A stretch of DNA of 64,000 nt. It comes from Ectobius pallidus. Lineage: Eukaryota > Arthropoda > Insecta > Blattodea > Ectobiidae. The stretch lies in contig CAXKWD010000009.1 in the NCBI GenBank assembly GCA_964059195.1, positions 44,115,160-44,179,159 of the forward strand, written 5' to 3'. Below the pieces are notes generated by a model, which had not been told where the DNA came from, made no database searches, and saw only the letters and a list, made by a program, of their open reading frames with translations. The translations under genes and the position numbers were made by a program. Below, one piece after another: positions 1-9,572 of the stretch (positions are counted from its first letter, which is position 1; the number at the start of each line of letters is the position of its first letter).

Positions 1-425
1 GTATTCCTACTGTATTAAGCTCCAAAATGGCACTGAGACTCACTGCACTTCAAACATGGGGTATGATCGTTTTTAGCCGTCTCCCTTCGTTCTATTCCGG
101 AACATAGGACAAGTCCAAAATTGAAGCAACTCTTGCATAAATGTACGCAACACAATTTTAACATGAATTTATATAACTTGTTTAATATGTACTTTATAAA
201 CCCCACCAAAAGAAACAAGAAAACGTTTCTAGCGCAGGCTCTTGAAAAGAAAAGCAAAATCCTTCTTTTGCGCGCTCAAATGTTCATTCACAGCTTCAAA
301 GAACCGAAGGAAACTCTACGAGGACGAGGATTGCCATCCGTGAGGAGAAAATTTGTGCCATCGGAACTCTCCAAACATTCAAACATAACTAAGGTGTCTT
401 CTGACAGCTGCTAAACGTTGCTAGA
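1..425. other. anonymous sequence
   Basis: No feature recognised. A 97-codon plus-strand reading frame at 121-414 has no recognisable motif and low-complexity composition, so I do not call it a gene. Confidence 0.5.
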
Positions 426-640
426 TTATCCTAATAATTTCATGCATATGTACGAGTTGATTCGTACCGTATTTCTCCAGTTGGTATGGTATCTACCAAA
501 CCATTGTAGAGCCTCCTCAGTATTTTCCAACTGAAATCGTATTCCTGGTTCTCTGCAGAGACTGAATCTGTATTCATCCGTGAAGAGAGCATGGCCCACT
601 GTTCTTCGTCCAGTTTGTTGTTTAATTTCTGACATCAATG
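426..640 (-). pseudogene. Tc1-like transposase remnant
   Basis: A short minus-strand reading frame carries ALFTDEYRFSL, which resembles the block around the first catalytic Asp of Tc1/mariner transposases (usual form LFTDESRF). Only about 70 codons remain; the helix-turn-helix domain and the second and third acidic residues are absent, and no terminal inverted repeats were found around it. It is best read as a dead fragment. The match rests on one motif, so chance is possible. Sequence up to about 780 shows nothing further. Confidence 0.4.
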
Positions 641-794
641 CAGTTCCATTTAACTAAGATTGAAGTAACTATCTAGGTCTATGCTCCACACTGCTGTAAG
701 GGGCTGTAGTATAAATTCGTTTGTTTAGACACCCCTGTGAGGTGGTGATGCCAGATGATTGAAACACAGCAAATCCTCTGCAGTCCAAAGTTAT

Positions 795-895
795 AAGAGG
801 ATCAGGCGGCCGGGCCGAGCTTGCACTCCGAAACGCCGGACACGGGGATCGCTGTGATCCTCTTTTCCGTACGGCCGCTCAGGCCGTATCCAAAT
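795..895. other. GC-rich island
   Basis: About 100 bp of sharply higher GC content, rich in CGG and GGCC words, inside strongly AT-rich surroundings. A minus-strand 60-codon frame crosses it (791-973) but shows no known domain. It may be a repeat fragment. The following stretch to about 1690 is anonymous. Confidence 0.35.
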
Positions 896-1710
896 AATTA
901 TCTTAATGAAATCGTATTTCTTCCTTTTGATGATTCTGACACGTCCTTCATGTGGGTCACTTGCTTTTTTCAAAACACCAAATAGGATCTCTCGTTTGTC
1001 TCAAAAGCCTGCTGCTGACACTAGTAATTGGACTACATTAGGTCTTTCGCATTATTACCTAGGAATTCCGAACCCTTTTGTAATGTATAATTATTATGAT
1101 TTTCGTACAGTATCAGAGATTTCGTTTTAAAACATTTATTCAGGAAGAATGCATTAAATTGTTATGATTTTGGATATGAAGCTAGTACCATGGGCTGTTA
1201 ATAATATAATATCATCATACACTACCTACAGTCAGTAGGGCAGTATTACGCAAACAATGCACGCTCTCAAATGCACTTTGAGATGAAATTTTAATACCGA
1301 AGAAGGCGCCAATGATATATAACGTAAGAAGACATTCACATAATTATTGAGTATAAAAAATTATATAACTTGAATAATTGAGGTGAAAAGACCCTGCATG
1401 GTGGAATACTACAACGATTTTCAAAGTAGGCTATACGTATTAAATAACTGAGCATAAAATACTCAAGAAAAATTCATATTTAGAATAGGCATGTTTTTAT
1501 CAAATGCAGTTTCTCATAATACGATGGATAACATGGTAAAGGATGTTAGAATGTTATTATACTGAATAAATGCCACCTGTCTTATGTTTTAAGAGGTTTT
1601 AAATTGTGAGTAAATAATTAGTGAGGGAATATAGTGGACATCAATGGTTCTAAATAATATCACTAATTTATTACGCAATAGCATTGCAGTACTCATATGA
1701 CCTCATTATT

Positions 1711-2447
1711 TTAATTTTTACCTTCTCGCATATATGCCTACGCAATATAGAGAAAATATTATGATCGTGACAAAACTTCGAAATCGAGTCAACACCGGGA
1801 AAACATGTTTCGTGATATCTAGAAACCGAAAAAAAAGTATTTTGAAATGACGTCTGTCTGTCCGTGTACGGTACATCTGTAGTGGCTAAGCGATTCATTG
1901 CATTTACTTGATTTTTCAATTAAGGACTTTTTTTAAATCGTATTGAACTGGAAATAATTGGATTGCTATAAGTGAAATATTAAGGGGACTCTTCATAAAA
2001 CAAATTAAATCGAGATTTTTGAAAAAAATAGCTATAAGGATGTTAAAAAAATGTAGATTTCAAACCATCTATACGTGGCTAATGAAATGGCTATATTGGT
2101 TTTCTGTAAAAATTACTTTACTCTTCTACATGTTTTATTTTTCTAGGCTATCTCCATTATAGTAGGTGATAGAGACTACATTAAAACGTAGCACAATAAA
2201 GTTGTAGAAGAAATTTAAATTTAAATTTTTTGCCACACGTATTTCTTTATAAAATTAATACTCGTAGTTATCAGGATAGAAATGAGTAGGCCTATGACTC
2301 ATGAATGAGTTGGCCTATGAATTTAGGAACATATATTAATTATCATATCTTTTGTTTCCCACAGTAACAAGAAAGCTATAATTAATTTATCGCTCTGAAA
2401 TTCCTCAGTCATAATGAACATACTAAATCGAATCAGAGCAAGGTTGT
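1711..2447 (+). repeat. dispersed repeat family B, copy 1
   Basis: Aligns by eye along its whole length with 42343-42719 plus 45666-46050. Shared landmarks in order: a CTTCTCGCATATA start, ATTATGATCGTGACAAAA, CACCGGGAAA, CTAGAAACCGAAAAA, GAATGACGTCTGTC, a GTCT/GTCC run, AATATTAAGGGGACT, ATCTCCATTA and a shared 3' part ending near 'gtcataatgaacata'. Copy 1 has only a very short GTCT run. No protein domain is recognisable. The uninterrupted copy shows what the empty site looks like for the transposon inserted in copy 2. Confidence 0.7.
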
Positions 2448-2449
2448 AC

Positions 2450-3030
2450 ATTTATGAATGGTACATAACAGTTTTTTTTCCATCAACCTAAGAACCTCAA
2501 TAATTAAAATCTTAAAACGTATATGAGAGAAAGTTTGTGCAACGTATTTTGCCCGTTCATTTTCATGGTGAACGGTGGTGAACTGCTGCATTCTGGGTAA
2601 GTAGGAATTGTGCACGATGTAGAATTTCTGTGTACCTTAAGCTTTAATGCTTAGTCTTAAAATTCATCTCCCTGAAGTTGCGTCATAATTTATCTTGTAG
2701 CATGCCATTCAGTTTTAATCATGGGTGAATATACATAAAGTTTTTGCTGGAAGCTGGTGTGTGGTTGGGTTTGGAAATTAGAGGCTCAGTGCTGTAATCC
2801 TGTGTAATTCTGTCGTGGGAAAACTTGTATAGATGGCACACCACCTAATTCCACTGCATGTTGTGTCGTTTAGAACGGGGTTATAAGAATATGAACCCGC
2901 ACAGGGGTAGGAAAACAACTTTCCCTTCTTACAGGGATGTAACGAATTGAGCTTCTTAACAGTTTTATTTAGGCTGGATAAATAACAGTGGAAACACAAC
3001 TTTATAATCACGGTTAATTACAGGAAGTTC
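2450..3030. other. anonymous sequence
   Basis: No gene, RNA or repeat recognised here beyond AT-rich composition. Confidence 0.4.
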
Positions 3031-3034
3031 AAAT

Positions 3035-3870
3035 AACTTTTTCTCAGTTGTTGATTGAATATCCAGCATACTTCAGAGCAAATTGGAACCCTCTATCACT
3101 ACGAATGCCTCCACAGTAACCGGAAGAAAATGAAGTAGTCCCATTAGCCGCCCTAAAATGACTTGACGTACTGATAATTCCAACGGCTGGGAGGTCTCTG
3201 TTTTCATTTCCAAACAGAAAAAAGAGGAAGATGGCTCAAAGCCTGTCACTTGTTCTTCGTTTCTATCTGGTAGAATTTTATTTATGAATATGTTATTTGC
3301 AATTATTTTAATAGGTGGGGATGTGAATTCACTATTTCTTAATGTTAAATTGGTTTTTATTTCATTTGTATTTATTTGGGTACCTGGTACTTGACCACGT
3401 TTTCGTTATGACAAATTGATATATTTGAAATTAAGGGGATTTTTACCTTTATCTTTAAACTATTTATTTATTTGGGATTAGTGATCTAGTGATAACAGCA
3501 GGTTTATCAATATTAATGAAATCAATTAAGAAAATTTTAATGGAAAGCTGGTTTTTATGATTATAAATTCCAATTCTTGCATAAAATTCCTTATATTCAA
3601 GCATTCATCATTACGATTAAAAAATTATACCAATCTTGAAGTGTTTATTATGGTATTTCAGATTATTTTGAATCAAGGATCATTTAAGGCACCTTGATTT
3701 TTTTAATCAACGACCTTATTTTAGTTCCAAAAATCATTTCAGGGTGAATGGTGGGGCCAGCTCACTTTCTTCTTGCTACTGTGAAGGCATTCATAGTGAT
3801 AGAGGGCTCCAATTTGTTCTGTAGTTTGCTGGATATCCAACCAATATCTGATAAAAGATATTTAATCTTC
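3035..3870. mobile_element. long inverted-repeat element (MITE-like)
   Basis: The segment 3040-3160 reappears as its reverse complement at 3735-3865. Both read 'atatccagca', then 'caaattgga', then 'ccctctatcact' and 'gaatgcct', at roughly 80% similarity by eye. About 570 bp of AT-rich sequence lies between. No transposase frame is present. Long arms with a non-coding middle suggest a non-autonomous foldback or MITE-type element. The ends and target duplication could not be fixed, so the superfamily is unassigned. Confidence 0.5.
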
Positions 3871-4665
3871 TTGTAATTCACCATGATTTTATAGGTGTGT
3901 TGCCATTAATTTTTAAGCAATCTACGTATATAAGAACTTGAAGATATGCTTGGTCTTATGGGTGCTAGGGTCATTTTTGTTTAATAATAAGTTATTTAAA
4001 GAGTTTTTAGATGCTTCATGCTTCATACATTAGAGGCTATAGAATAGTTCTATTATATTTTGTTAAGGGAAAGTAAGTGATCATTAAGGACTGGACGTCT
4101 AGACACCAAAACATTCCATAGGGTGAGATATGGTCTATGTTATGTTGAAAATTAGCTATGAATATCGTCGCAAGCCGTCAGATTCTTGTATGGTCATATC
4201 CTAAAATCACAGAAAATGTTGATTGAAAAGAGAAAATCTTTTCCAAGGATAAGTGATCATTAACCCTTCCAGAGCTGAATTTATATTAATTTAAGCATTC
4301 ATCTAGTGATAACAGCAGGTTTATCAATATTAATGAAATCAAATAAAAAAATTGTAATGGAATAGCTGGTTTTTATGAATAGAAATTCCAATTCTTGCAT
4401 AAAATTCCTTATATTGTACATAACTTTAATTTACTAATTTTATATATCTGATTTTATGCAATTTTCTTGGTGACGCATAAATATGTCAGTAGCAGTGAAA
4501 AGATTGAAGGTTTTGAATTTTGGACACCAAATCATTCCATAGTGGAGGAAACAAGATAATTATTTTATACATTGGCTAAAGAAATGACGTCACAAGTTTC
4601 AATACCCCTTTCTATCATATCTTCAGAACATGAAAGCGTTGATTGGAAAGAGGACATTATACCAG
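3485..4665 (+). repeat. local direct duplication, diverged
   Basis: A segment of about 115 bp at 3485-3600 recurs at 4303-4415 (both carry GATAACAGCAGGTTTATCAA and CCAATTCTTGCATAAAATTC). A second motif set, 'gacaccaaa.cattccata', occurs near 4100 and 4525. This points to a diverged tandem duplication with a period of several hundred bases, partly overlapping the inverted-repeat element. No coding content. Confidence 0.6.
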
Positions 4666-5142
4666 CAGAATTATGATTCGGACTCCACTCTGTTATTGAA
4701 AAACTGGCTAATGTATTGAAATAGGCTAAATTATTATGAAATCTCTTTTGTGTATTGATAGTTTTCCCGTGATCCTTTGTGTGCTGCCAATATCATTCCC
4801 CCCTCCCTATATTTGTACAGTACAGGTCTAGTTGACTTCGGATGAACATGTTCTGTTCGAACTTCACACTGGCCACTTAGAGCGGTAAGAGGTCCGTCCC
4901 CCCCCCCCTCTACCATTTAATGATATGTGGTTTGTGTTGCATTTTGACGCATTAAATGAGCTTGGTTGGACCCTATTTCATTTTTTAAAAAAAATTTAGA
5001 GGGGTATAATTAAATTAAATGCGGAATTCAAAAGAAAATAATTAATATATAATGTGATAAAATTTAATGTAAATAGTTCAAACGTATTAATGTATCCTAT
5101 TTAACTAGTTGAAAAGGCCGTATGGCTTTAACTCTGCCTGTT

Positions 5143-5170
5143 ATAATAATAATAATAATAATAATAATAA
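5143..5170. repeat. (AAT)n microsatellite
   Basis: Nine consecutive AAT units lead directly into the tRNA-like SINE head that follows. The preceding 4670-5140 is anonymous apart from a short C-rich run near 4897. Confidence 0.8.
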
Positions 5171-5300
5171 CCGACATGGTAGCGTCTTTGATTCACATTT
5201 GGGACGTCCGTGCTTCAAACCCCGTGCTCGGCCAATTTGAATGCTGTTTTCTCATGGTTTTTCCAGTTATAAGGAAATGCCGAATTGGATAATTACTTAC
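5168..5300 (+). mobile_element. tRNA-derived SINE (copy 1)
   Basis: A box-A-like 'catggtagcgtc' is followed by a box-B-like 'gcttcaaaccccgtgctcgg' about 40 bases later, the spacing of an internal RNA polymerase III promoter. The tail 'cggccaatttga' is shared with the SINE at 57885, so the two are probably one family. The tRNA-like part lacks a clean acceptor stem, so it is not a functional tRNA gene. Confidence 0.5.
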
Positions 5301-5304
5301 CATG

Positions 5305-6712
5305 ACTCATCGTAGCTGTTTCATTCTGTAATATATACATTAAAATTGACACATCAACAATAACAAAAACCGTTACACATCACTACTTACATGTCCTACT
5401 GGTATAGGGCTACACACAGAACCTGAACTTCTGATATAACCTCGTTGTTCAAGGGAGCATAAACAAGCTGAATTTATAATAATAGTAATAATAATTGTAA
5501 TAAAGCTACTAATAATTTTACTATTGGTACTAATTCCACTGCTGAACTGTTCAAAGCATTACTACTTCCTTTTACTTTGTTATTGTTACTGTTACTCTTG
5601 CTCTTGTTAATAATAATAGTATTAAAGTAATAGAAACAATAATAGTATAATATTAATACATTTAGAAAAGGGGATGTATCAAGGTGAGTGGATTGAAACT
5701 TTGTTTAACTGTTTAACGATAGTAATGTATTGAGCTATTGCAGAGTACAGAACAGTCTAATATTGCACATAAAGGCTGCCAAGAACAGGCAAGGGAGGGC
5801 ATTAGACCGGCTTTAAAGTGATGCAGTTTGGTTTTGTAATACGGAACCTGAGCTAGGCGTTACCGACGTCTCCTACAATTAACACTCTTCCCTTGGGCCT
5901 GTAGATAAAACTCATTTCTAATACAAGTTCCCTGTAACAAAAACTACAAAAACAAAGTATAACACATATGTCAAAGCTGTGCTCCAACGAGAAGGCACCT
6001 CTGCACTACAGATTACGGTATTTCCAGACCACCCGTAACAGTAATTTATTTCTGAAACTACGACATTAACATTTTCTAGACAGAAATGTTTATAACCAAA
6101 GCATATGTGAACTTTCACTTGAGCTTGATTTCGTCAGTATTATTCATAACCAGTCAGTGGCGTAACGCTCTAAAATTTCAAAAGAAATTCAGGAGTAAAA
6201 CAGGAACCATTTGATAGCGCTTTTAAAGCAAACAAATTTTATGGTAAATATTTTTATTAATTCATACTTTTAAGGAGAAAACCTAAGCAAAAGACACTGC
6301 CATTAGTTTGACAAATTTTACTAGGACTATCCCTCTAATGGTGACGAAGCAAGCCAAATGCCATATGGCTTTGGCCAATAATGTACAATAAGAAAGACTT
6401 TTGAATGTAGCCTACATTGTTTTCAAAAGCTTCTCGTGTTGACAGCCAGAAGATTTATTGTCTCCGACGATTCAGAAGCTCAAGCTGCCTCCATCCTCTG
6501 GAAACTGAGGTGTGCAGAAGGGGGGTGTCTATACTGATTTCGAGTTGGGCGGAATCGACCATACAGGACACAGTTCCACTTCCAATGGTCTATTCGGCGG
6601 ACGAGTCACTAACAATAGTGTCTTATAAATGCCTCCCCTTCATACGCACCGCGGATAGGTTTTGGAGTGAACTCAGATATATTTGGTACACAGACTAGTG
6701 GTCAGAAGATGT
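5305..6712. other. anonymous sequence
   Basis: No supported gene. CAGTGGCGTAACG near 6154 resembles a hAT terminal repeat, but no partner end was found. A 93-codon frame at 6417-6698 shows no recognisable domain. Confidence 0.4.
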
Positions 6713-6888
6713 ACTTACATCAGTGGCGGACGCAGGGGGGAATAGGGGGGTTATATCCCCCCGAAATTTGAAAAAAGGCCAGTTTTATAAACTAATTGTA
6801 TATGTAAGTTGATTAATTTTTGTAGTATTCTTTCTACCTATTCAAATCCCCCCCGAAAAAAATTTCTGCGTCCGCCACTGACTTACAT
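6713..6888. mobile_element. hAT-type MITE with 8-bp target duplication
   Basis: The element spans 6721-6880 (160 bp). It begins CAGTGGCGGACGCAG and ends with the exact reverse complement of that 15-mer. It is flanked on both sides by the direct repeat ACTTACAT (6713-6720 and 6881-6888). An 8-bp duplication and CAG...CTG ends are the signature of hAT elements. Internal sequence is non-coding with G and C runs just inside each end. It is a non-autonomous element, and the perfect duplication suggests a fairly young insertion. Confidence 0.9.
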
Positions 6889-6893
6889 CACCA

Positions 6894-6995
6894 CAATCCA
6901 GAGAGTCAGATTGTAAAATCCGCCCCTACCGGCAATTGAATCCAGGCCATCGGATTGGAAGGCAGGCCTGCTGCCAAAAGTGCTAAATTTCAGTG
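6894..6995 (-). mobile_element. SINE-like tRNA-derived fragment
   Basis: On the minus strand 'cctggattcaattgccggta' resembles a box B of the Pol III promoter. No convincing box A or poly-A tail was found, so only a fragment is claimed. Confidence 0.3.
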
Positions 6996-6999
6996 TTTC

Positions 7000-7895
7000 T
7001 TGTCGGTCTAAGTTTAATTTGAGTTTCAATGTTAAATAGAAATCCTTCACTTCCCCAATCGTCTTCAGTACTATACGGTATAGCTTCTGCATGTGCATCT
7101 TTCACAGTGCACTCTTTGTACAGTACATAATACCTAAAATTGTATTAGGCAAAGACAATATTGTGTTAGGCAGTGTTTCGAAGATTTACATTCCTTAACC
7201 AGATTTGTGGTGGGGAAAAGGGAAATGGAATGAAATTTTTTCACATAGCTAAGCTTAAGTAAGACAAGTTTAGTCCCTTGGTACGTAACTGAATTACTGG
7301 TTATCAGATCCTGTGTCTTAGCCACTGAAGTTGTAAGCACCTAACCTGGCAGGCAGTGTCCGTATTTCAATGGAGATTATCTGGAATTAGAAGCGCTACG
7401 CCTCCGCACCTGCACATCTCCTAACACACGTGCGTCTCATTTGCGTATAAGTAGAAACTTTCACATCACCACTGAAGACTTGTCAGATGTTTCGCCAGGA
7501 CTCTTCCACATCATCATGACACTGATTCTTTACATACACCGAATATTCCAAAGTCGAACTTCTTATTTTTAGCAGAAAGCTTATTTCAATACCACACGCT
7601 GATGTTGGCTCTACTTCAGAAATAATGTTTTATAAGTAAAAAAAATATGAATTTTTGAGATATTGGTACCACTGAATTTCTTAGAGTAAAGTCCTACATA
7701 CGACTGTTTTGAAATTATTATTTTTTTTTAAGGAAAATGGCCTTATGATAGTGGTATAAGTCCCACATAACATTGTATGAGCATCTCTTTACTATTTTCA
7801 AGTCCAAAATGAAAGTTTTATTTTTGTTATTTCTGTGAAATTACTGGTATTATTTCTCACTCCTAATAGCTGCGAGTCATTCTTCCACAATATTA
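7000..7895. other. anonymous sequence
   Basis: Nothing recognised except AT-rich tracts. Small frames at 6883-7098 and 7134-7340 (minus) show no domain. Confidence 0.4.
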
Positions 7896-7896
7896 A

Positions 7897-8204
7897 TACA
7901 GTAGAGTCCAGCTAATCCGGGATTTTAAAAAAATGAATTTCAGTAACAAAGATATTTTTGATAATCCTACATCAGTTCATAGGTTAAAAACTCAAGTGGT
8001 CGATTACAATACTTGCCTATTAAAAAAAAATTAGTTGCAGGAAAAGTTATATTTATGAAAAAACATATATACTTATATCTTTACCCATCTAAATAATGTA
8101 TTACGGTACAGTATGAGCATTTTAGGCAAATTACATTTAATCCGGGTTTCCGGTAATCCGGACGGAGACCAGTCCCCATCTAGTCCGGATTAGGGATTGC
8201 TGTA
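7897..8204. mobile_element. pogo/Tigger-like MITE
   Basis: The left end TACAGTAGAGTCCAGCTAAT resembles the classic pogo/Tigger terminal repeat. The right end, read on the minus strand, is TACAGCAATCCCTAATCCGG. Both are bounded by TA, the Tc1/mariner target duplication. The repeats are imperfect and the 300-bp middle is non-coding, as in old non-autonomous copies. Confidence 0.6.
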
Positions 8205-8690
8205 ACTATGCATGAGGCATATGGATGTGAAATTTATAATCATTCCATTGTATTTGTTCATTGTTTCTATGACGCAAAGAGTTGGCTTACCTTCAAGCGT
8301 TTAGAAGCAACTAAAAGAAAAATTTCTGACGTGGAAAATTTGTAATAACCACAGCATACTAAATCTACAGGCCACTTAACGGTTATGTAATTTTTCTGCC
8401 ATAGCTTTATCTTACATAGTCAAGTAGCATTATTAGTAATCTATTATTAGTGTTATTATTTACATTCTACTAGTTGACCTATTAATAAAACAAAGAAGAA
8501 CGCAAAGGGCATCTTTAGAAAATATCTAAACTCAATTAAGCTTCAATTTTACAATTTTACCTCAGCTTCAAATTCTTTCGAGCTTTTTTTGAACGCCAAT
8601 TGTTTGATGAAAAGTAAACAAGAGAACTTACGCTTGTATTTCGATGAGCTTCATGCTTAAAAAATAAACACAACACGTGTTTTACAGGAC
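8205..8690. other. anonymous sequence
   Basis: AT-rich, no feature recognised. Confidence 0.4.
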
Positions 8691-9075
8691 TAAGCACTTC
8701 CTTCGACGATAGTGTATATTCATCCAATTTTCATTCATGCTAGCAAGGTAGAAACCCGAATTTGTTGCATCCAGTGCCGGTAAGCTAACCTACCTTTGTC
8801 TTTGTCTTCTTTGCAGCCCACGTGTGTCAGTATAGCAAACCTCTAAATTTTGATACAATTATTTACAGACGTGGAATATAATCATATTTGCTTTTTGAAT
8901 TTCACCATTTAAATCTTAGCTAGGTATCTTTTCTTCCTTTTCATTTCTTAATATTGACTTACGATTAAATTAATCCATCAGCTAAGTATGATGAAAATAG
9001 TTGCGCATGCGCTGAAGTAATCGGCGCAAGAGTATCGTTTTTTAAAACTTACTCTCGCATCTGTTAACTTATAGA
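8690..9075 (+). repeat. dispersed repeat family C, copy 1
   Basis: Shares ordered landmarks with 38995-39420 and 46755-47115: 'gaaaccCGAATTT', 'ttgcagACATG/acgtgg', 'aatcatatttgct', 'tttcttaatattgactta', a GCGCATGCGC-like word or similar, and 'atcg.c.c' near the end. All three copies lie on the plus strand. No domain or terminal repeat was recognised. Confidence 0.6.
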
Positions 9076-9344
9076 GGAGTTTCCGACATTGCAATGCAAG
9101 AATCTTCTGTCAATTGGAATAGCCTATTTTTCGTTATTTATAGACTCTTCAACTAGGCCTATATAAGTCATAACACATGGGTATACTAGTAGCCCGTAAT
9201 CTCTTTTTACTGTCGTTATTTTATTTTATGTAATTTTACTTTATTCAATTATAGGCCTATTATGGTAATGGTTGGAGTTGAGGCATGAGCCGTGATAAGT
9301 AAACATCTAATTACTTTTGCGATGGGGGAACCATGAGAACCCCA

Positions 9345-9440
9345 AAATGAAAATTGTCCAACCACGGGATTTGAACTTGCGATCTATCCGAATGCGAACT
9401 CGTGATGCTAGTTATTACTACAGTGCGTCTTTCGAGCGGC
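9345..9440 (-). mobile_element. SINE-like tRNA-derived fragment
   Basis: On the minus strand 'gcaagttcaaatcccgtgg' matches a Pol III box B (GGTTCAAATCC type), with a possible box A about 50 bases upstream. An adjoining GC-rich stretch follows at 9437-9490. It is probably a SINE fragment, not an intact tRNA. Confidence 0.4.
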
Positions 9441-9572
9441 CGGACCGTCGCGCGGCGGCACCGGACTGGGTGAGGCTTGGCGCTTCTTCCGCCAATGTTA
9501 CACGTAAACGACCGGGAAGTCATGGGTACGGAACACTAACTACTGTACTAACTTACATTAGGCTTACCTGCA

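Noticed and set aside
6417..6698. 93-codon plus-strand frame
   Set aside because: No motif and no neighbouring exon signals; length is within chance expectation.
7465..7500. CACTGAAGACTTGTCAGATG, similar to the start of a hammerhead core
   Set aside because: No GAA box or pairing stem II follows, so the motif is incomplete.
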